Positions 1-5,012 of a DNA stretch of 7,124 nucleotides are shown in pieces; the first letter of the stretch is position 1, and every line of letters starts with the position of its first letter. Source of the DNA: Phycisphaerales bacterium. Its GTDB lineage: Bacteria; Planctomycetota; Phycisphaerae; Sedimentisphaerales; Anaerobacaceae. A model generated the notes under the pieces. That model made no database searches and had not been told where the DNA came from. It saw only the letters and a program-made list of their open reading frames with translations. Both the position numbers and the translations under genes were made by a program. The stretch lies in NCBI GenBank assembly GCA_011057845.1, contig DSDB01000272.1, positions 1 to 7,124 on the forward strand, written 5' to 3'.

Positions 1-2112
1 GGAACCGTCGCCTCCGTCCTCAAGAGCATCAAGCTGCCACAAGGCTCCGTTCACCTGGTCGTCCACGGCATCACCCGCTTCAAGGTCGCCGCGCGTCTCG
101 GCGCCAAGCCCTTTCTGCGGGCCCGCATCAAACCCCTCAAGACGGACTTCCGCGTCACAAAACGCCTCCACGCCCTCATCGTCAGCGTCCGTCGGGCCGC
201 CAACCGCCTCATCGCCCTGAGCCCCAACGTCCCGGAGGAGGCCTCCGTCCTGCTGGAGAACATCGATAATCCTTCGGCTTTGGCGGACTTCCTCGCGGCC
301 AATCTCGGCATCGACATCTCCGAGAAGCAGAAACTCCTTCAAGAACTCGACGCCACCCGCCGCCTCGAACAGATCTCCCTGATCCTCGCCAACCAGCTCG
401 AGGTCCTCGAACTGAGCCACAAGATACAGGGCCGCGTCCGCGAATCCATCGATAAGAACCAGCGCGAGTACTTCCTCCAGGAGCAGCTCAAGGCCATCCA
501 GAGCGAACTCGGCGAGCAGGACCTTCGCGCGCAGGAAATCAAGCAGGTCAAGGACAACATCAGCAAGGCCCGGATGCCCAGGCCCGTCCAGGACGAGGCC
601 CTGCGAGAACTCGACCGCATGGGCAAGATACCCGCCGCCTCCCCCGAATACGGCGTCATCCGCACCTATCTCGACTGGGTCTGCGAGCTGCCTTGGTCGG
701 CCATGACCGAGGACCGCATCGACATCGACCAGGCCCAGCGCATCCTCAACCGCGACCACTACGACCTCGCCAAGGTCAAGAAACGTATCCTCGAGTTCCT
801 CGCCGTTCGAAAGCTCAATCCCAGAGGCAAGAGCCCGATTCTTTGCTTCATCGGGCCGCCCGGCGTGGGCAAGACCTCGCTCGGACGCTCGATCGCTCGC
901 GCTATGGGCCGCAAGTTTGTCCGGATATCGCTCGGTGGCATACGGGATGAGGCCGACATCCGCGGCCATCGCCGCACCTACATCGGGGCGCTGCCCGGAC
1001 GGATCCTCCAGGAACTCCGCAAGTGTCGTAGCCGTAACCCCGTATTCATGCTCGATGAGCTGGACAAAATCGGCGCCGACTTCCGCGGCGACCCCGCCAG
1101 CGCCCTGCTCGAGGTCCTCGACCCCCAGCAGAACGCCACCTTCACCGATCACTACATCGACCAGCCCTTCGACCTGTCCCACGTCATGTTCATCGGCACC
1201 GCCAACTACATCGAGCCCATCCCCCCGGCCCTGTTCGACCGCATGGAGGTCCTGGAACTGCCCGGCTACACCGAGACCGAGAAGTTCCAGATCGCCCGAC
1301 GCTATCTCATCCCCCGCCAGCTCAAGGAACACGGTCTGGCCGCTGGCCGGCTCGCCGTCAAGGACGACGCCCTCAACGACATCATCCGCAACTACACCCG
1401 CGAGGCCGGCGTCCGTAACCTCGAACGCGATATCGCCGCCGTCTGCCGCAGCGTCGGCACCGAGATCGCCCGGGGCAAGAAGCGACGGGCCGCCGTCGGA
1501 AAACGCCAACTCAAGGATATTCTCGGACCCCGCAAGTACGAGTCCGAATTGGCTCTCCGCGCCGGCATTCCCGGCGTCGCCACGGCCATGGCCTACACGC
1601 CGGTCGGCGGCGAGTTGCTCTTCATCGAATCGGCCGTCATGCCGGGCAAGGGCAACCTGCAACTGACCGGCCACATCGGCGATGTGATGAAAGAGAGCGC
1701 CCAGACCGCGTTTTCGCTGATCAAGGCCTCCGCAAAGACCCTTGCCATCGACTCGGAACGCTTCAAGACCAGCGATTTCCATATCCACGTACCGGCCGGC
1801 GCCGTCCCAAAGGACGGCCCCAGCGCCGGCGTCGCCATGTTCTGCTCCCTGGCCTCCCTGCTGCTCAATAAGGCCCCTCGACCCGACGTGGCCATGACCG
1901 GCGAAATCACCCTGCGAGGCCTGGTCCTGCCCATCGGCGGCCTCAAGGAGAAGATCCTCGCCGCCAAACAGGCCGGTATACGGACGGTTATCCTGCCCAG
2001 GAGGAACGAGAAGGACCTGCCCGAAGTGCCCGCCGAGGCCCGCAAGAACCTCGAATTTGTCTTCGTAGGCGATGTCCACCAGGCTCTCGAGGTCGTCCTC
2101 TGTCCAGGCTGA
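1..2112 (+). CDS. lon: ATP-dependent Lon protease (LonA type), 5'-truncated
   Basis: Lon is a cytoplasmic AAA+ serine protease that unfolds and degrades damaged and short-lived regulatory proteins using ATP. The frame is open from base 1 (first residues GTVASVLKSIKLPQGS), so the start lies outside the window; 703 codons remain. Order of parts: end of the N-terminal substrate-binding domain (about 1-120), the coiled-coil helix with REYFLQEQLKAIQ (155-167), Walker A GPPGVGKT (285-292), Walker B VFMLDE (348-353), sensor-1 Asn402 in GTAN, arginine finger Arg414 in DRME, sensor-2 Arg472 in EAGVR, then the protease domain with catalytic Ser608 (KDGPSAG) and Lys651 (GGLKEK). Walker A, Ser and Lys are all offset by 71 from E. 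coli Lon (356, 679, 722 as I recall them), so about 71 residues are missing. The C-terminus ends normally (LCPG, TGA). All key residues are present, so the enzyme should be active if complete. The TTG at 280 is an internal codon and not the start, because Lon N-domain homology continues upstream of it. Confidence 0.97.
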   Translation, partial: GTVASVLKSIKLPQGSVHLVVHGITRFKVAARLGAKPFLRARIKPLKTDFRVTKRLHALIVSVRRAANRLIALSPNVPEEASVLLENIDNPSALADFLAANLGIDISEKQKLLQELDATRRLEQISLILANQLEVLELSHKIQGRVRESIDKNQREYFLQEQLKAIQSELGEQDLRAQEIKQVKDNISKARMPRPVQDEALRELDRMGKIPAASPEYGVIRTYLDWVCELPWSAMTEDRIDIDQAQRILNRDHYDLAKVKKRILEFLAVRKLNPRGKSPILCFIGPPGVGKTSLGRSIARAMGRKFVRISLGGIRDEADIRGHRRTYIGALPGRILQELRKCRSRNPVFMLDELDKIGADFRGDPASALLEVLDPQQNATFTDHYIDQPFDLSHVMFIGTANYIEPIPPALFDRMEVLELPGYTETEKFQIARRYLIPRQLKEHGLAAGRLAVKDDALNDIIRNYTREAGVRNLERDIAAVCRSVGTEIARGKKRRAAVGKRQLKDILGPRKYESELALRAGIPGVATAMAYTPVGGELLFIESAVMPGKGNLQLTGHIGDVMKESAQTAFSLIKASAKTLAIDSERFKTSDFHIHVPAGAVPKDGPSAGVAMFCSLASLLLNKAPRPDVAMTGEITLRGLVLPIGGLKEKILAAKQAGIRTVILPRRNEKDLPEVPAEARKNLEFVFVGDVHQALEVVLCPG

Positions 2113-2266
2113 GCCGGCTCGGCGGCCTCTCCCAACACGGCATCTTGCTGCAACTCCTTATTTAATAATACTTTACAGGCACACCGCCGTCTTTGTGGGT
2201 ATCCAGGGGGACTGCGCCCGATTGTAAGGAATTTTCCTATCTACCCCATTTTTCCGGAGTTTCCTC

Positions 2267-2296
2267 TTGACAGGCCGGGGCATAAGGTGGTATTTT
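2267..2296 (+). promoter_or_regulatory. Sigma70-type promoter with extended -10, for the PEP-CTERM gene
   Basis: A perfect -35 box, TTGACA (2267-2272), is followed after 18 bases by TATTTT (2291-2296; 4 of 6 match to TATAAT). A TG at 2288-2289 one base upstream of it makes an extended -10 (TGGTATTTT). Transcription would start near 2303 and leave a leader of about 108 nt before the ATG at 2412. The promoter lies well outside lon, so the PEP-CTERM gene can be transcribed independently. I looked for a sigma54 -24/-12 pair here and saw none that fits. The start site is predicted from sequence only. Confidence 0.7.
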
Positions 2297-2310
2297 GGTA
2301 GTTGTGTTTG

Positions 2311-2324
2311 GGTCCGGAAGGACC
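2311..2324 (+). promoter_or_regulatory. Leader hairpin 1 (GNRA tetraloop) near the predicted 5' end of the mRNA
   Basis: GGTCC-GGAA-GGACC forms a 5-bp perfect stem closed by a GGAA loop, a member of the stable GNRA class; an extra G-U pair (2310/2325) is possible. It sits about 8 bases after the predicted transcription start. Hairpins at the extreme 5' end of an mRNA are known to protect it from 5'-end-dependent decay, so a stabilising role is a reasonable inference. It has no T-run and is not a terminator. The same bases could instead belong to a larger fold with the second hairpin. Confidence 0.5.
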
Positions 2325-2332
2325 TTAGAGAA

Positions 2333-2368
2333 GCGCCGCGTTCGTGCGTTATCGTGTGGACGTGGCGC
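2333..2368 (+). promoter_or_regulatory. Leader hairpin 2 (8-bp stem) upstream of the ribosome binding site
   Basis: GCGCCGCG (2333-2340) can pair with CGTGGCGC (2361-2368) through eight consecutive pairs, one of them G-U, closing a 20-nt loop. It ends 28 bases before the Shine-Dalgarno sequence, so it would leave the ribosome binding site free. With hairpin 1 it makes the leader look structured. It does not match the conserved core of any riboswitch class I can recall, including c-di-GMP types. Pairing of this length can arise by chance in GC-rich DNA. Confidence 0.4.
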
Positions 2369-2396
2369 AGGTGATGATAGTGATTTGGCAAAGTGT

Positions 2397-2403
2397 AAGG
2401 AGG
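2397..2403 (+). promoter_or_regulatory. Shine-Dalgarno site that fixes the PEP-CTERM gene start
   Basis: AAGGAGG lies 8 bases before the ATG at 2412, a near-ideal match and spacing. Two in-frame GTG codons sit directly before the ATG (2406 and 2409) but are too close to this site. The ATG also begins a textbook signal peptide. The mirror copy is 4722-4728. Confidence 0.85.
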
Positions 2404-2411
2404 AAGTGGTG

Positions 2412-3503
2412 ATGAAGAAGTTGGCGTTTGCACTGATTGTGGCTGTCGTGGCATGCGGTTCTTCGTATGCAATCCCCATTCTGAGGCCCGGCGATGCGGT
2501 TATCGCCATTGATACGGATCCTCTGGCGTCGCGCAGCAGTTACCCCGGCGGCGAGAACCCAACGTTTATCCTCGACGGCGATCCCGGAACCAAATACCTC
2601 AACTTCGGAGGCAACTTTACCGGCTTCATCGTCACGCCCAGTGCCCCGGCTCAGGTGCAGAGCTTCGTCATGGCCACGGCCAATGACGCCGAAGGCCGTG
2701 ACCCCAAGGTCTGGAAGTTGTACGGCACGAACGACCCCATCACCAGCACCGACAACAGCACGGGGCTGGCGGAGAACTGGGTGCTCGTCGATTCCGGCAC
2801 GGTAGCACTGCCGGCCGACCGCTTGACCGTCGGTCCGGTTGTTACCGTCAACAACGCGGCGGCCTATGCCTCCTACAAGATGGTCGTCGAGCAGACCAAG
2901 GGTGCCACGATCATGCAGGTCGGCGACGTCCTCATGTACGCCAGCACCGACGGCAGCGGCGCCAGCGTCATCGGCCCCGGCAACCCGATCATCGCCGTCC
3001 AGGCCGCACCCGACAGCCGCTATCCCGGCGCCGAAGGCCCGGCCAACATCATTGACGGCACGCTTGCCAAGTATCTGAACTTCGGCAAGACCAACTCCGG
3101 CTTCATCGTCACGCCCAGCATCGGTTCGTCCATCATCGATGCGTTCCAGATCACCACGGCCAATGACAGCCCCGAGCGCGACCCGCTGTCATGGGAGATC
3201 TACGGCACCAACGACGCCATCGCCACGGAAGACAACGGCCAGGGCGACGCCGAGATGTGGGCCCTGATCGCCAGTGGCCTGGTGTTCCTGCCTATGGAAC
3301 GCGATACGGTGGGCCCCATGGTCAGCTTCGCCAATGGCGACGCCTACACCTCCTATAAGATGATCTTCCCACTCCTCAGAGACGGCGACGCCGCCAACTC
3401 CATGCAGATTGCCGAGGTTCAGTTCTACGGCGTGCCGGAGCCAGCCACCCTCGCGCTGCTTGGTCTCGGAGCCATTAGTCTCGTGCGGAAGCGCCGTGCG
3501 TAA
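2412..3503 (+). CDS. Exported PEP-CTERM protein with two tandem discoidin-like repeats
   Basis: A 363-residue surface protein of unknown exact function. The N-terminus MKKLAFALIVAVVACGSSYA is a signal peptide, with likely signal peptidase I cleavage after SYA (residue 20). VVAC (12-15) also fits a lipobox, and Cys15 is the only cysteine in the protein. The body is two repeats, about 27-176 and 190-339. Each has a DG (55-56; 215-216), YLNFG, GFIVTPS, TAND (89-92; 249-252), RDP (96-98; 256-258), YGTND (104-108; 264-268), VGP and SYKM at an almost constant spacing of 160. The pattern resembles discoidin/F5-8 type C (galactose-binding-like) domains, so glycan or surface binding is an inference. 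The C-terminus is a full PEP-CTERM signal: VPEP (341-344), a hydrophobic segment, and RKRR (359-362). In known systems an exosortase cuts at this signal and the protein goes to the cell surface or extracellular matrix. It has its own promoter and structured leader and is probably monocistronic. Confidence 0.9.
   Translation: MKKLAFALIVAVVACGSSYAIPILRPGDAVIAIDTDPLASRSSYPGGENPTFILDGDPGTKYLNFGGNFTGFIVTPSAPAQVQSFVMATANDAEGRDPKVWKLYGTNDPITSTDNSTGLAENWVLVDSGTVALPADRLTVGPVVTVNNAAAYASYKMVVEQTKGATIMQVGDVLMYASTDGSGASVIGPGNPIIAVQAAPDSRYPGAEGPANIIDGTLAKYLNFGKTNSGFIVTPSIGSSIIDAFQITTANDSPERDPLSWEIYGTNDAIATEDNGQGDAEMWALIASGLVFLPMERDTVGPMVSFANGDAYTSYKMIFPLLRDGDAANSMQIAEVQFYGVPEPATLALLGLGAISLVRKRRA
2490..2939 (+). 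repeat. Discoidin-like protein repeat 1 (residues about 27-176)
   Basis: This is the first of two diverged tandem copies inside the PEP-CTERM gene. Motifs in order: YPGGENP, DGDPGTKYLNFGG, GFIVTPS, TAND, RDP, LYGTND, VGPVV, SYKM, VLMY. The similarity is clear at protein level and only partial at DNA level, which points to an old duplication. Mirror copy: 4186-4635. Confidence 0.8.
2979..3428 (+). repeat. Discoidin-like protein repeat 2 (residues about 190-339)
   Basis: The second copy shares RYPGAEGP, DGTLAKYLNFG, GFIVTPS, TAND, RDP, IYGTND, VGPMV, SYKM and VQFY with the first. It lacks a few residues before YLNF and gains a few near its end (LRDGDAAN). A Gly/Ser-rich linker (residues about 177-189, with TDGSGAS) joins the two. 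Mirror copy: 3697-4146. Confidence 0.8.
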
Positions 3504-3562
3504 GGTTCTAGTGTCCGTGGCGCTGATTAACGAAGATGCGCAATCTATCAAGGGGCAGGCCT
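3504..3562 (+). other. 3' flank of the PEP-CTERM gene up to the symmetry axis
   Basis: This is a 59-base non-coding tail from the TAA stop to the axis. It is the only sequence known downstream of the gene, because everything beyond 3562 is reflection. It ends in the left arm of the GC-rich palindrome. No gene starts here. The mirror copy is 3563-3621. Confidence 0.7.
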
Positions 3563-3575
3563 AGGCCTGCCCCTT
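3550..3575. terminator. GC-rich palindrome at the axis, possible intrinsic terminator
   Basis: The 26 bases start with AAGGGGCAGG, pass through CCTAGG (3560-3565) and end with CCTGCCCCTT. As RNA they could form an 11-bp stem, mostly G-C, with a CTAG loop, preceded by A and followed by T on both strands. The position, 47 bases after the PEP-CTERM stop codon, suits a terminator. Only two T residues follow the stem here, because the reflected sequence takes over, so the true T-run, if any, is not visible. The perfect symmetry continues far past this point, so where the natural palindrome ends cannot be told from the window alone. Confidence 0.4.
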
Positions 3576-3621
3576 GATAGATTGCGCATCTTCGTTAATC
3601 AGCGCCACGGACACTAGAACC

Positions 3622-4713
3622 TTACGCACGGCGCTTCCGCACGAGACTAATGGCTCCGAGACCAAGCAGCGCGAGGGTGGCTGGCTCCGGCACGCCGTAG
3701 AACTGAACCTCGGCAATCTGCATGGAGTTGGCGGCGTCGCCGTCTCTGAGGAGTGGGAAGATCATCTTATAGGAGGTGTAGGCGTCGCCATTGGCGAAGC
3801 TGACCATGGGGCCCACCGTATCGCGTTCCATAGGCAGGAACACCAGGCCACTGGCGATCAGGGCCCACATCTCGGCGTCGCCCTGGCCGTTGTCTTCCGT
3901 GGCGATGGCGTCGTTGGTGCCGTAGATCTCCCATGACAGCGGGTCGCGCTCGGGGCTGTCATTGGCCGTGGTGATCTGGAACGCATCGATGATGGACGAA
4001 CCGATGCTGGGCGTGACGATGAAGCCGGAGTTGGTCTTGCCGAAGTTCAGATACTTGGCAAGCGTGCCGTCAATGATGTTGGCCGGGCCTTCGGCGCCGG
4101 GATAGCGGCTGTCGGGTGCGGCCTGGACGGCGATGATCGGGTTGCCGGGGCCGATGACGCTGGCGCCGCTGCCGTCGGTGCTGGCGTACATGAGGACGTC
4201 GCCGACCTGCATGATCGTGGCACCCTTGGTCTGCTCGACGACCATCTTGTAGGAGGCATAGGCCGCCGCGTTGTTGACGGTAACAACCGGACCGACGGTC
4301 AAGCGGTCGGCCGGCAGTGCTACCGTGCCGGAATCGACGAGCACCCAGTTCTCCGCCAGCCCCGTGCTGTTGTCGGTGCTGGTGATGGGGTCGTTCGTGC
4401 CGTACAACTTCCAGACCTTGGGGTCACGGCCTTCGGCGTCATTGGCCGTGGCCATGACGAAGCTCTGCACCTGAGCCGGGGCACTGGGCGTGACGATGAA
4501 GCCGGTAAAGTTGCCTCCGAAGTTGAGGTATTTGGTTCCGGGATCGCCGTCGAGGATAAACGTTGGGTTCTCGCCGCCGGGGTAACTGCTGCGCGACGCC
4601 AGAGGATCCGTATCAATGGCGATAACCGCATCGCCGGGCCTCAGAATGGGGATTGCATACGAAGAACCGCATGCCACGACAGCCACAATCAGTGCAAACG
4701 CCAACTTCTTCAT
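3622..4713 (-). CDS. Mirror copy of the PEP-CTERM discoidin-like protein gene
   Basis: This is the reverse-complement image of the gene at 2412-3503, encoding the same 363 residues: signal peptide, two discoidin-like repeats, VPEP and RKRR tail. Its start codon ATG is at 4713-4711 and its stop codon at 3624-3622. The two copies converge tail to tail, with stop codons 118 bases apart. No difference was found in the protein, so it gives no evidence of a second, independently evolving gene. It should be counted as one gene unless reads prove two loci. Confidence 0.85.
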   Translation of the reverse strand: MKKLAFALIVAVVACGSSYAIPILRPGDAVIAIDTDPLASRSSYPGGENPTFILDGDPGTKYLNFGGNFTGFIVTPSAPAQVQSFVMATANDAEGRDPKVWKLYGTNDPITSTDNSTGLAENWVLVDSGTVALPADRLTVGPVVTVNNAAAYASYKMVVEQTKGATIMQVGDVLMYASTDGSGASVIGPGNPIIAVQAAPDSRYPGAEGPANIIDGTLAKYLNFGKTNSGFIVTPSIGSSIIDAFQITTANDSPERDPLSWEIYGTNDAIATEDNGQGDAEMWALIASGLVFLPMERDTVGPMVSFANGDAYTSYKMIFPLLRDGDAANSMQIAEVQFYGVPEPATLALLGLGAISLVRKRRA

Positions 4714-5012
4714 CACCACTTCCTCCTTACACTTTGCCAAATCACTATCATCACCTGCGCCACGTCCACACGATAACGCACGAACGCGGCGCTTCTCTAA
4801 GGTCCTTCCGGACCCAAACACAACTACCAAAATACCACCTTATGCCCCGGCCTGTCAAGAGGAAACTCCGGAAAAATGGGGTAGATAGGAAAATTCCTTA
4901 CAATCGGGCGCAGTCCCCCTGGATACCCACAAAGACGGCGGTGTGCCTGTAAAGTATTATTAAATAAGGAGTTGCAGCAAGATGCCGTGTTGGGAGAGGC
5001 CGCCGAGCCGGC
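4714..5012. other. Mirror copy of the intergenic region
   Basis: This is the reflection of 2113-2411. It holds the mirrored ribosome binding site (4722-4728), the leader hairpins (4757-4792 and 4801-4814), the promoter and the short inverted repeat (4887-4898), all reading on the minus strand. No additional gene is seen. Confidence 0.75.
4829..4858 (-). promoter_or_regulatory. Mirror copy of the sigma70-type promoter
   Basis: On the minus strand, TTGACA occupies 4858-4853 and the extended -10 TATTTT occupies 4834-4829, driving the mirrored PEP-CTERM gene. It is the same sequence as the promoter at 2267-2296. Confidence 0.65.

Larger units (their letters stand above)
2113..2411. other. Intergenic region between lon and the PEP-CTERM gene
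   Basis: These 299 bases hold no convincing gene. Just after the lon stop is a 10-bp palindrome, GAGCCGGCTC (2111-2120), without a following T-run, so it is at best a weak terminator stem. An AT-rich patch (about 2159-2177) follows. At 2227-2238 there is a short inverted repeat, AGGAA-TT-TTCCT, about 28 bases upstream of the -35 box, which could be a regulator site, though nothing else supports this. The promoter, leader hairpins and ribosome binding site of the downstream gene fill 2267-2411. The base composition is clearly less GC-rich than in the flanking genes, as expected for non-coding regulatory DNA. The mirror copy is 4714-5012. Confidence 0.75.

Noticed and set aside
917..1666. Open frame of 249 codons overlapping lon on the same strand (and its mirror at 5459-6208)
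   Set aside because: It is a shadow frame in GC-rich coding DNA, with Ser/Pro/Thr/Ala-rich low-complexity translation and no recognisable domain.
280..2112. A shorter 610-residue Lon starting at the TTG at 280
   Set aside because: The same frame is open to base 1 and residues 1-93 match the Lon N-terminal domain (GTVASVLKSIKLPQGS and onward), so TTG 280 is an internal leucine codon.
2111..2120. GAGCCGGCTC as the lon terminator
   Set aside because: The short palindrome overlaps the stop codon and has no T-run after it, so there is not enough to call a terminator.
1593..2153. Open frame of 186 codons antisense to the end of lon (mirror at 4972-5532)
   Set aside because: It is fully explained as the opposite strand of the conserved Lon protease domain, with no family resemblance and no independent ribosome binding site.
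2295..2411. A 39-residue N-terminal extension of the PEP-CTERM protein starting at TTG 2295
   Set aside because: It overlaps the -10 box, has no ribosome binding site and would bury the signal peptide. The ATG at 2412 has an ideal Shine-Dalgarno site.
2341..2411. Sigma54 promoter (TGGC... type) upstream of the PEP-CTERM gene
   Set aside because: TGGCGC (2363-2368) and TGGCAA (2386-2391) are present, but neither has a matching GC element at the required -12 spacing.
3574..3936. 120-codon frame beginning at the axis, antisense to the mirrored PEP-CTERM gene (also 3189-3551)
   Set aside because: It runs antisense through the second discoidin-like repeat and begins inside the palindrome; its composition is that of a reverse-strand shadow.
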